A stretch of 9,918 nucleotides of DNA from Candidatus Colimorpha enterica (GTDB lineage Bacteria > Bacillota > Clostridia > Oscillospirales > CAG-272): contig FR891074.1 of NCBI GenBank assembly GCA_000433515.1, positions 1-9,918 of the forward strand. The letters are read 5' to 3'. The position numbers were made by a program, and so were the translations under genes. Below, piece after piece: positions 1 through 4,825 of the stretch. Below the pieces are notes generated by a model. It worked only from the letters and a program-made list of their open reading frames with translations. It searched no databases and was not told the DNA's origin. Every line of letters starts with the position of its first letter. The first letter of the stretch is position 1.

Positions 1-28
1 TGAACTTGCGGCCTCTACCACCCCAAGG
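1..28 (-). other. tRNA-Pro(GGG) 3'-half fragment; left attachment repeat
   Basis: Read on the minus strand this is residues about 30-57 of a tRNA. It shows loop TTGGGGT with anticodon GGG (plus-strand 22-24), anticodon-stem 3' strand GGTAG, variable loop AGGCC, T-stem 5' strand GCAAG and the start of a TTCA T-loop. The 5' half of the tRNA is missing: beyond position 28 the bases that should pair with GGTAG (CTACC expected) read CGCCC, so tRNA homology stops at the anticodon loop. That is what a displaced 3'-half copy left by a tRNA-specific integrase looks like. The first 8 bases repeat at the window end. The tRNA-Pro assignment rests on the anticodon and on G72/A73 at the other end. Confidence 0.65.
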
Positions 29-54
29 GCGACTTGAACATTTTTCTGGTCATT

Positions 55-300
55 TTATCTTTTTTCAGACCTTTCCGCTACGGCAAAAATGATCTTTCGC
101 GCTCTCGTGGCATCTTGTCTCCGGGTGCTCCGATCGTGTCTATGGTCGCATATGTGGTCGTAAAGATCCGCTCCCAAATCGATGGCTTCGGCCTCATAGG
201 GAGCGGATGATTTTTTATAAAGATCAGTGGTCAATGTATGTGGTCGCTCTCGCAGCTTCAGCCCATCATGGTCGTTGTATTGTACCTTTTCTTCAGCCAT
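55..300 (-). CDS. Unrecognised 81-codon ORF beside the attachment site
   Basis: This ORF reads towards the left attachment repeat, where an integrase gene would normally end, but it has no recognisable tyrosine-recombinase motif and I do not recognise it. A TGA stop lies two codons upstream of the ATG and there is no convincing ribosome binding site. It is rich in charged residues and His, with a DHICDH string that comes from one of the GACCACA-type repeats described separately. It overlaps a long inverted repeat (166-208). It may be a chance ORF across an attachment region or the degraded tail of a lost integrase. Low confidence that it is expressed. Confidence 0.22.
   Translation of the reverse strand: MAEEKVQYNDHDGLKLRERPHTLTTDLYKKSSAPYEAEAIDLGADLYDHICDHRHDRSTRRQDATRARKIIFAVAERSEKR
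143..159 (+). repeat. Putative integrase arm-type site, left copy 1
   Basis: TGGTCGCATATGTGGTC consists of two direct TGGTC half-sites whose starts are 12 bp apart. A close copy, in the same orientation, occurs near the opposite end of the window (9739-9755, 14 of 17 bases identical) and another at 228-245. Short direct repeats on both sides of a tRNA attachment core resemble the arm sites bound by the N-terminal domain of tyrosine integrases. The binding role is inferred from position and pattern. Confidence 0.5.
166..217 (+). terminator. Long hairpin followed by T-run
   Basis: ATCCGCTCCC (166-175) and GGGAGCGGAT (199-208) form a perfect 10-bp inverted repeat. The 23-nt interval can form an inner GGC-TTCG-GCC mini-hairpin. 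A six-T run follows at about 210-215. This resembles a rho-independent terminator on the plus strand, although the loop is longer than usual. It lies exactly between the two left arm-like repeats, so it could also be a DNA structure acting in recombination. Confidence 0.45.
228..245 (+). repeat. Putative integrase arm-type site, left copy 2
   Basis: TGGTCAATGTATGTGGTC is the third member of the TGGTC-N5/6-TGTGGTC set, with one extra spacer base (half-site starts 13 bp apart). It has the same orientation as the copies at 143-159 and 9739-9755. The role as an integrase or excisionase site is inferred. Confidence 0.45.
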
Positions 301-328
301 TTGTCAAGAGGTTCAGCAATTAAAATTT

Positions 329-418
329 GCACCGCAATAATCAAAGAAAAAGCTCGGTGCGATTATTTCCAACATGTGTGCGCTAACGCGTCAGCACATC
401 TGTCGGTGATTATTTTTT
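329..418 (+). other. Structured gene-free stretch with competing hairpins
   Basis: GCACCG (329-334) pairs with CGGTGC (355-360). AATAATC (336-342) can instead pair with GATTATT (361-367), so two hairpins compete. ATGTG/CACAT (374-378 and 395-399) encloses a GCG-CTAA-CGC stem-loop, and a T-run ends the stretch at 413-418. TCGGTG(C)GATTATTT occurs twice as an imperfect direct repeat at about 354 and 403. A weak terminator or an RNA leader is possible; no gene is visible between 301 and 554. Confidence 0.3.
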
Positions 419-476
419 GAGAATTAGTTCGATGATGAAAAAACTAAAATAAATTTAGATAGACCTCGATTTGGAC

Positions 477-505
477 TTGATAAATGGCGAATTTTGTGAT
501 ATAAT
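477..505 (+). promoter_or_regulatory. Sigma-A promoter for the HTH/helicase locus
   Basis: TTGATA (477-482) and TATAAT (500-505) are separated by 17 bp, almost the consensus. Predicted start is about 512, some 40 bases ahead of the HTH gene. A palindromic element, CGACC-AAT-GGTCG (528-540), lies in the 5' untranslated region. ACCTCGA occurs at 463-469 and 524-530, bracketing the promoter. These are candidate operators for autoregulation by the HTH protein, which is inference. Confidence 0.75.
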
Positions 506-554
506 AGAAACTGTATAATAATAACCTCGACCAATGGTCGTGGAAGGAGAAAAA

Positions 555-764
555 ATGGCAGTCAGCTATAAGAAATTATGGAAGATCCTTATCGATAAAG
601 ACATGAAGAAAAAGGATCTCGCTAAGCTTGCAGATGTCAGCACTTATACTATCACCAAGATGAGTAAAGGCGAAAACGTAACTACCGATACGCTCGGTAA
701 AATATGCAAGGTTCTAGAGTGCAATGTTGAGGATATAATGGAATTTATTCCTGACAACAAATAA
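555..764 (+). CDS. Small XRE-family HTH transcriptional regulator
   Basis: This 69-residue protein is almost entirely one Cro/CI-type helix-turn-helix domain. Residues about 4-62 contain the helix pair DLAKLADVSTYTITKMSKGE followed by a second helical half ending in the CNVEDIMEFI pattern typical of short HTH_26/YozG-like regulators. The ATG at 555 was chosen over an in-frame ATG at 534 because AAGGAG (544-549) sits 5 bases before it; the upstream ATG lies inside the palindrome and has no such site. It is the first gene after a strong promoter and 28 bases ahead of a DUF2075-type gene. Such regulators often head defence loci, so it probably controlled the now broken helicase genes downstream. 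DNA binding is well supported; the target is inferred. Confidence 0.9.
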   Translation: MAVSYKKLWKILIDKDMKKKDLAKLADVSTYTITKMSKGENVTTDTLGKICKVLECNVEDIMEFIPDNK

Positions 765-792
765 CGACAATCTTTGAAAGGAGGTAACATAT

Positions 793-1275
793 ATGTCTCG
801 ATGTTTATATAACAGCGATTTGGCGACATTCCTATATACAGATTCGGCTTCAATTTATAGAATATTAGATGATAATTACCATGGTGAAGCATTGACCACA
901 ACAAGAGACGCGTGGAAAGCGGAGATCGACATTATGAAGAACGTGGTTTCTTCACTTAACACTGTTGATGGCCAAATTATCTTTGAATACGATATTCCTC
1001 GTCTTGGTAAAAGAATTGATGTTGTCCTCCTTTATCGCGGTGTTGTATTCTGCCTTGAATTTAAGGTTGGTGAGTCAAAAATTCTTGAAACGAATATTGA
1101 CCAGGTCTTGGACTACGCTTTGGATCTGAAAAACTTCCATAAATTCAGTGAGAACAAGGTTATCGCCCCTATTTTAGTAGCTACGAATTATTCCAATCGC
1201 AGTACATCCATACAGATGTCGGTGTACGATGACAGAGTAATAAACCCATTGGTTACCGGAAAGGCAGGGATATCT
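793..1275 (+). pseudogene. DUF2075 helicase/nuclease-like protein, N-terminal remnant
   Basis: About 160 residues match my recollection of the N-terminus of DUF2075 proteins, which join a PD-(D/E)XK-like nuclease domain to a Schlafen-3-like P-loop helicase domain (about 600 residues in full). Visible landmarks are RDAWKAEI, FEYDIPRLGKRIDVVLL, CLEFKVGE (the D...ExK nuclease pattern), DYALDLKNFH and IAPILVAT. AAAGGAGG (777-784) lies 8 bases before the ATG. The reading frame runs to 1290, but from about 1276 it is IS-derived sequence and no Walker A motif is reached, so the motor is lost. It sits 28 bases after the HTH gene in the same operon. The cause of truncation is the IS3-family insertion on the opposite strand. 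Residual nuclease activity is unlikely but cannot be excluded. Confidence 0.8.
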
Positions 1276-1617
1276 GCTTTTCAAGTGTAATATCTGCATC
1301 AAACGATGGTATCTCTTCTTGTTGTAATGCACTTTCTTCTCACGATTCACCGTAATCGTCATCTGCCGGTATCCGAGAATGCCGTCTTGTGCTTCATAAT
1401 ATTCCTTTATCCACTCTACAAGCTGTTTGTTTACCTTTTCACGGTTGCTCGGTGCTCGCTTTCTCCACTTGTAGTATCCGGAACGTGAAAGACGAAGCTT
1501 GTTGCAAAGCTTCTCAACAGAATATTGCTCGGTCTTATTCAAATATTGAATGGCTAAGTATTTGTCCTCCAGGTAGCAACCGCTCAGTGACCGCCTCCTC
1601 TCAATTCCCTCAGTTTT
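1276..1617 (-). pseudogene. IS3-family transposase OrfB, truncated
   Basis: Only the N-terminal HTH_21 region of OrfB remains. It contains YSVEKLCNKLRLSRSGYYKW, a basic stretch and the family GYRQM motif (GYRRI in relatives), and ends at RLMQILHLKS. The rve integrase core with its DDE residues, about 170 or more residues, is missing, so it cannot catalyse transposition. The start is placed at the -1 frameshift site inside orfA (1614-1620) because IS3 elements usually make OrfB as an OrfAB fusion; an internal ATG also exists at 1542. Codons after about 1276 are antisense DUF2075 sequence and not part of the gene. Confidence 0.85.
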
Positions 1618-2111
1618 TTTAGGAGAGCTATCTCCATTTCTTGATCTTTAATCTTTGCTTGCAGGATTTTGTTCTCTTGACGGAGACGGTCTGATTCCGT
1701 CATTTCTTCTTCCGGCTTCGCTTTCCCACGGCGATCCGTAAGTCCCCGTACGCCTTTCTCCTCATATTTGCGCACCCAAGAATAAACTTGTTGGTACGAC
1801 ACATCGTAGGTTTCAACCGTTAGTCCGTAATCTTTTCCGTGTTCTATGCAGAACGCAACAATTTCCGTTCTTTCTTCCTGTGTGGTCTTTCTTCCCTTGA
1901 TCATATAAATTTCTCCTTTGGCGGTGTTATTCCGCTTCGTTTCTCTATGACCATTATACCACAGAATCCAGTTGTGAAGTTGTCTTCTGTCAATTATCCC
2001 GAATTTTTTACATATCTCTTTTTGGGTTCCTTCTCCTCGTAGGTATGCTTCGACCGCCTCAACACGTAGTTCTTTACTATATTTCTTGTTTTTGTGGTTC
2101 CTTCTTGACAT
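1584..2111 (-). CDS. IS3-family transposase OrfA
   Basis: This 175-residue protein has the normal OrfA layout for the IS150-like group. A first HTH lies at residues about 10-50 (YSKELRVEAVEAYLRGEGT, then an EICKKFGI helix), a second at about 72-120 (YDVSYQQVYSWVRKY), and a leucine-zipper coiled coil at about 138-170 mediates multimerisation. It would bind the terminal repeats; alone it cannot transpose. A7 at 1614-1620, near its 3' end, is a classic -1 slippery sequence. After a one-base slip the frame continues into orfB. The start has a GGGGG Shine-Dalgarno 7 bases upstream, buried in a large hairpin. The gene looks intact, but the element is dead because orfB is truncated. Confidence 0.88.
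   Translation of the reverse strand: MSRRNHKNKKYSKELRVEAVEAYLRGEGTQKEICKKFGIIDRRQLHNWILWYNGHRETKRNNTAKGEIYMIKGRKTTQEERTEIVAFCIEHGKDYGLTVETYDVSYQQVYSWVRKYEEKGVRGLTDRRGKAKPEEEMTESDRLRQENKILQAKIKDQEMEIALLKKLRELRGGGH
1614..1620 (-). promoter_or_regulatory. Programmed -1 frameshift site (A7) in IS3 orfA/orfB
   Basis: In the orfA frame the codons read CTA AAA AAA CTG. Slippage by one base at A-AAA-AAA continues as ACT GAG GGA and runs open into the orfB frame, which carries LNKTEQYSVEK. A purine-rich GAGAGGAGG lies just downstream. This arrangement makes the OrfAB transposase in the IS3 family; here the product would be truncated. Confidence 0.75.
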
Positions 2112-2114
2112 AAA

Positions 2115-2174
2115 ATAACCCCCATAGCGTAGTCTTGAAATCTTTTTATTATTTCAAGTGTCTATTCTATGGGG
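2115..2174 (-). promoter_or_regulatory. IS leader hairpin sequestering the orfA ribosome binding site
   Basis: On the minus strand CCCCATAG and CTATGGGG form an outer 8-bp stem. CTTGAAAT and ATTTCAAG form a perfect inner 8-bp stem with a 9-nt loop. The GGGGG Shine-Dalgarno of orfA is inside the 3' arm of the outer stem. Transcripts entering from outside the IS would fold the whole structure and hide the site. Comparable protective hairpins are known for other insertion sequences such as IS10; the role here is inferred. Confidence 0.55.
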
Positions 2175-2183
2175 ATTATATCA

Positions 2184-3380
2184 AAATCCTTCTGTTCCAC
2201 AGTATTTTCTTTATAGCAAAATTGGTGATTGTAATTTATCAAAAGTTAATAAATACAACTTTTTGGAGACAACTAATGCGTATCGAAAAAGATTCCCTCT
2301 GGAAGTAAGCTTCTGCTCTTATTATGTTGATTATTTCTTAAAAGTTTTGGCGGGGAAAAAAGTTTATAGCGAATGCCAGTGTTATTCATCGCATACTCCT
2401 CTTGCTCGTGTAGACAATGTTTTTGAGTTGGAAGGCAAAACAATATTACTGGAAGTAAAACTCAACATAGCTTTGGAAAGCAAGTTTGTTCGTGAAGATA
2501 GTGTGCTTGCCGCATTTCTAAGCGGCAAATATGAAAGGGAATGCGTTGAAAAGAACACCTCCATTGTGTATCCATTTGGATTCAATTTGAGCCAAAAGAA
2601 AGCGGTAGACAATGCGCTTTGCAATCCGATCAGCATTATAGAAGGCCCTCCCGGAACCGGAAAAACGCAAACCATTCTTAACATTATTGCGAACGCAGTG
2701 ATGAGAGGGGAGAGTGTTGCCGTTGTATCGAGTAACAACTCTGCTACGGCCAATGTCCTTGAAAAGTTAAAGAAATACGGAGTTGATTTTATTGCAGCTC
2801 CGCTTGGCAGTTCTGCCAACAGAGAAGCATTTATAGAATCTCAGAATTCGAACCTTCCCGATATGAGAGCGTGGAGAGAAGCAACGAGCGATCTATCTAC
2901 CATGCGTGAAGATGAGGTTCGGTGTTTGATTATTTGTATCATAACTATGCGGATGCACGAGAAGATGCAATGCGAAAATACGGCAGAGTATCCGAGGTCG
3001 ATAGTGAAAACCTGATGTATGCTGTCATTCGCGAAGTGCTTAGCGAAAGTGACTATTCCAAATATGACGTGGTTATGCATGTTCCGCTCCGTATGATATT
3101 GAGTGATTTAACTAAACTCAATACGCGCGAGTTGTCGTTTGCAACGAACCATTTAACACATGTGGACTTCTTGATTTTCTCTCGTCTTACTCACCAACCG
3201 ATACTGGTTGTAGAAGTAGACGGATTTGCTTATCATAACAATGAAAAGCAGCGCGAACGAGATCAAGTGAAGAACGCCGTATTGGAAAAATACAATGTTC
3301 CGATTTTACGATTAAGCACAGTCGGAAGTGGAGAAAAGCAGAAGCTTATATCTGCACTTGAAAGCATGAATGTTACTTAA
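2184..3380 (+). pseudogene. AAA/SF1-type helicase with DUF2726 nuclease domain, broken
   Basis: Two frames belong to one former gene. The 5' part (2185 to about 2917) has a D...ExK-like stretch (VDNVFELEGKTILLEVK), then YPFGFNLSQKKAVDNAL and a Walker A GPPGTGKT (2644-2667) in the style of AAA_11 helicases. The 3' part (about 2918-3380, different frame) has SVFDYLYHNYAD and a DUF2726 nuclease-like end: HVDFLIFS, VVEVDGFAYH, and ERDQVKNAVLEKYNVPILR. Missing are the start (cut by the IS), Walker B and helicase motifs III-VI (a central deletion of several hundred codons, joined near 2870-2910), and frame continuity at 2914-2922. Proteins of this family usually exceed 1000 residues. It sits downstream of the DUF2075 remnant and was probably part of the same defence locus. 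It is not functional as it stands. Confidence 0.8.
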
Positions 3381-3403
3381 TTGATAACTAATCTCCATTG
3401 GTC

Positions 3404-3432
3404 TGGACTTCCTCCATCTTCTGTGGTATATT
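3404..3432 (+). promoter_or_regulatory. Probable promoter for the three small genes
   Basis: TGGACT (3404-3409) and TATATT (3427-3432) are 17 bp apart. The -35 matches TTGACA at 4 of 6 positions and the -10 differs from the consensus at one. It lies just upstream of the hairpin-bearing leader of the 3463 gene. CCATTGG (3396-3402) adjoins the -35 and, read on the minus strand, repeats GACCAATGG found near the first promoter (529-537). Confidence 0.5.
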
Positions 3433-3462
3433 GTGTGTTACCAAGCAAAGGAGGTAACACGC
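3433..3462 (+). promoter_or_regulatory. Inverted repeat enclosing the Shine-Dalgarno of the 3463 gene
   Basis: GTGTGTTACC (3433-3442) and GGTAACACGC (3453-3462) form a 10-bp stem with one G-T wobble and a 10-nt loop, ending directly before the ATG. The AAAGGAGG Shine-Dalgarno (3447-3454) lies in the loop and the stem base. In RNA this could limit ribosome access; in DNA it could be a repressor operator. Pairing is visible; function is inferred. Confidence 0.5.
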
Positions 3463-3693
3463 ATGGCAAAGATTACGATTGAAGAGCTGTACCGCGGCGA
3501 GAAATACGATATCATGAGCGCTGTGGCGGCCAAGGCATTGCAGCTCGGCATTGACGAGCGAACCGAGGAAGGTCGGACATGGATCGAGATGGAACTCGTC
3601 CGTCAGACCGTGAAAGTAATTGAACAAATGAAAAAGAACGGTGACTGTATTGCCGAGGGTGAACTCGGAGATGTGGTCACCGTTTCTGCATGA
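3463..3693 (+). CDS. Small hypothetical protein, 76 residues
   Basis: I do not recognise a named family. The protein starts MAKITIEELYRGEKYD and appears mostly helical, with an acidic C-terminal third; no signal peptide, membrane segment or Cys cluster is visible. The opening TIEELYRGEKYD resembles the TIDELWYGNISP opening of the DUF6809-like gene two positions downstream, which may indicate distant relation. The ATG at 3463 has AAAGGAGG 8 bases upstream and is preferred to an in-frame ATG at 3433, which lies in the leader hairpin. The next start is 15 bases after its stop, so the three small genes probably form one operon. Its base composition is GC-richer than the helicase remnants. Confidence 0.75.
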   Translation: MAKITIEELYRGEKYDIMSAVAAKALQLGIDERTEEGRTWIEMELVRQTVKVIEQMKKNGDCIAEGELGDVVTVSA

Positions 3694-3708
3694 AGGGAGG
3701 TGCTGAGA

Positions 3709-3894
3709 GTGGATAAGATATTCAAGCAGCTCTATCCCGGCGTGAAAGAGGAATACCTGGAACGCGCATTTGAAAAGTTGAAAAAGAACGGTTGCCCGGC
3801 AGGTGAAGACTTAATGACCTGGTTCGGTAAGCTCGTGGCGGCAGAAATCCTTGAAGATGCATTGGGGAACGGTAAGCATGATGAAAACAATTGA
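3709..3894 (+). CDS. Small hypothetical protein, 61 residues, GTG start
   Basis: Not assigned to a family. The sequence begins MDKIFKQLYPGVKEEYLERAFEKLKKNG and is predominantly helical and charged, without membrane or metal-binding signatures. The GTG at 3709 is chosen because GGGAGG (3695-3700) is 8 bases upstream; a GTG at 3700 overlaps that site. The 3' end overlaps the next gene by 17 bases, indicating translational coupling. It belongs to the operon 3463-4162. Small proteins like this are common near clostridial integrase modules, consistent with the integrase fragment 600 bases downstream. Function unknown. Confidence 0.7.
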   Translation: MDKIFKQLYPGVKEEYLERAFEKLKKNGCPAGEDLMTWFGKLVAAEILEDALGNGKHDENN

Positions 3895-4162
3895 TGAGCT
3901 CTGGTACGGCAATATCTCGCCCTTCGAGCAATGCACTCGTGGCGATAAGCGATTGAAGGAACTGCTGAAGCTGGTAGCCAGGAATCGCGAGGAACTGGAC
4001 AGCACGCTCACGGACAAGCAGAAGGAAACACTCGAAAAGTTCGAAGAATGCATGAATGAAATGCACAGCATCACCGAGCGCGATGCATTCTCCTATGGCT
4101 TCCGACTCGGAGTGCAACTGGTGGCTGAGGCCTTCCTTCTGCCGATTGGCGAAGACGAGTAA
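3878..4162 (+). CDS. DUF6809-like small protein
   Basis: This 94-residue protein has the pattern I associate with the DUF6809 family. It opens with KTIDELWYGNISPFEQ, continues with a helical middle ending EKFEECMNEMHSITERDAF, and carries the C-terminal signature SYGFRLGVQLVAEAF. Family members occur across gut Clostridia, often next to tyrosine recombinases on mobile elements; no biochemical role is known to me. The start overlaps the previous gene (ending 3894). ATG codons at 3878 and 3881 are both possible and a GGGGAACGG string lies upstream. A strong terminator begins 14 bases after the stop, so this is the last gene of its operon. Confidence 0.75.
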   Translation: MMKTIDELWYGNISPFEQCTRGDKRLKELLKLVARNREELDSTLTDKQKETLEKFEECMNEMHSITERDAFSYGFRLGVQLVAEAFLLPIGEDE

Positions 4163-4176
4163 TGGATGAACACCCT

Positions 4177-4211
4177 AAAAATCAAGTGGCCAATTTGGAC
4201 ACTTGATTTTT
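4177..4211 (+). terminator. Rho-independent terminator after the small-gene operon
   Basis: AAAAATCAAGTG (4177-4188) and CACTTGATTTTT (4200-4211) are perfect 12-bp complements around an 11-nt loop, followed by a pyrimidine-rich tail. A-rich and T-rich flanks mean it can act in both directions. Confidence 0.88.
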
Positions 4212-4228
4212 CGCTTCTTTCTTACAAT

Positions 4229-4251
4229 CAATGGGTCATTTTGACCCATTG
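4229..4251. repeat. Perfect 10-bp inverted repeat with 3-nt loop
   Basis: CAATGGGTCA, TTT and TGACCCATTG make a nearly continuous palindrome 18 bases after the terminator. No T-run follows on either strand, so a second terminator is less likely than a protein-binding site or a structure used in recombination or replication. Confidence 0.6.
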
Positions 4252-4255
4252 AAAA

Positions 4256-4457
4256 CCAAGGTATAACAAGGCTTTTAACAATTTTAATGTAAGGGCAGTA
4301 TGTATTCTCATAAAGATGATTTATACTTCCAAATACCAAGGTGTATCAAGGGTTTCGGAGCATTGTAAGCGGCATTTGAAGGGATTTGAACCCCGTTTTT
4401 GACGAGATCAGGGCAGGGGTGGTATGTTTACACCCGGAAGAGATTTATACCTCCAAA
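4256..4457 (+). repeat. Two diverged direct repeats upstream of the integrase remnant
   Basis: CCAAGGTATAACAAGG (4256-4271) recurs as CCAAGGTGTATCAAGG (4336-4351). A 36-bp unit starting TATGT and containing GATTTATAC and TCCAAA occurs at 4299-4334 and 4423-4458, with 24 of 36 bases matching. The offsets differ (80 and 124), so spacing has changed since duplication. GGGGTTGAACCCC (about 4462-4474) is a short palindrome next to the second copy. The position ahead of an integrase fragment suggests old recombination or regulatory sites. Confidence 0.5.
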
Positions 4458-4502
4458 ACAGGGGGTTGAACCCCACTTTCAGAACCCCGTACGCGAGTTT
4501 AG

Positions 4503-4646
4503 AAGAATGTGTGGGAAGGACGGTATTCGCCAATAGTGAACGGCAAACGCATCACACGCAACATCTATGCCGATAGCGAGGAAGAGTGCGAGGTGAAGCT
4601 TGAAGTGCTAATCAAGAAAATGAAAGCAGAGTTTGGAATTAGGTGA
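4503..4646 (+). pseudogene. Tyrosine integrase N-terminal fragment
   Basis: These 47 codons end in TGA and are preceded in frame by a TAG at 4500-4502. The translation reads VWEGRYSPIVNGKRITRNIY followed by ADSEEECEVKLEVLI and KKMKAEF. This matches the arm-binding N-terminal region of clostridial phage/ICE-type tyrosine recombinases as I recall them. There is no ATG, and the core-binding and catalytic domains (R...HxxR...Y) are absent, so it is a two-sided remnant. It lies downstream of a DUF6809-like gene, the same neighbourhood such integrases normally have. It shows that an integrase module once sat here and has decayed. Confidence 0.7.
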
Positions 4647-4764
4647 AGTCAGAATTTGATATGCAGTAAGCAAAGAAAATACGGCGCTCAACCGAAGAAA
4701 ATAAATTTTAAAAGTATTGAGGTGAAAAATTACGAATTAAGGAAAACAAAATTTAATCAACATC

Positions 4765-4793
4765 TTGACAATGTTAATTATCTATGTTATAAT
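4765..4793 (+). promoter_or_regulatory. Consensus promoter of the higBA-like operon
   Basis: TTGACA (4765-4770) and TATAAT (4788-4793) both match the sigma-A consensus exactly at 17-bp spacing, with an extended -10 TG at 4785-4786. Unrepressed, this would be a very strong promoter, which fits the need for tight repression through the adjoining palindrome. Confidence 0.9.
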
Positions 4794-4796
4794 AAA

Positions 4797-4812
4797 TTAA
4801 CCAATTGGTTAA
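4797..4812. promoter_or_regulatory. Palindromic operator at the higBA-like start site
   Basis: TTAACCAATTGGTTAA is a perfect 16-bp palindrome starting 4 bases after the -10, so it covers the predicted transcription start. HTH antitoxins of type II systems bind such palindromes to repress their own operon; binding by the product of 5136-6233 is the natural inference. Confidence 0.75.
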
Positions 4813-4825
4813 TCGAGGTGTTGAC

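Larger units (their letters stand above)
1276..2183 (-). mobile_element. IS3-family (IS150-group-like) insertion sequence, 3'-truncated
   Basis: The element carries orfA (intact) and the first part of orfB in the overlapping arrangement of the IS3 family, joined by an A7 slippery site. The start-proximal end is placed at about 2183 because the minus strand there begins TGATATAATCCCCATAG, with the expected terminal TG. The other end is lost: orfB homology stops at about 1276 and runs straight into DUF2075 coding sequence, so the DDE integrase domain and right terminal repeat are gone. No target duplication can be found. Different genes lie on the two sides (DUF2075 on the left, AAA/DUF2726 on the right), so the insertion was accompanied or followed by an adjacent deletion. 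Exact junctions are estimates within about 10 bases. Confidence 0.8.

Noticed and set aside
31..39. GACTTGAAC next to the left tRNA fragment as a second attachment core
   Set aside because: It repeats only 9 bases of the T-loop region (also at 9907-9915), has no further tRNA match around it, and direct orientation does not fit paired core-type integrase sites.
238..420. 60-codon plus-strand ORF
   Set aside because: It runs through the arm repeat and the hairpins, has no ribosome binding site and a composition unlike a protein gene.
644..904. 86-codon ORF on the minus strand
   Set aside because: It overlaps the well-supported HTH gene and the start of the DUF2075 gene in antisense and lacks its own signals.
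1174..1542. Complete 122-residue transposase
   Set aside because: The last 30 or so codons are antisense DUF2075 sequence; only the N-terminal OrfB part is real, so it is listed as a truncated pseudogene.
2382..2819. 145-codon ORF on the minus strand
   Set aside because: It is antisense to the AAA helicase coding sequence with Walker A, has no ribosome binding site and shows no recognisable domain.
3722..4117. 131- and 87-codon minus-strand ORFs
   Set aside because: Both are antisense shadows of the small-gene operon, arising from its GC-rich codon pattern.
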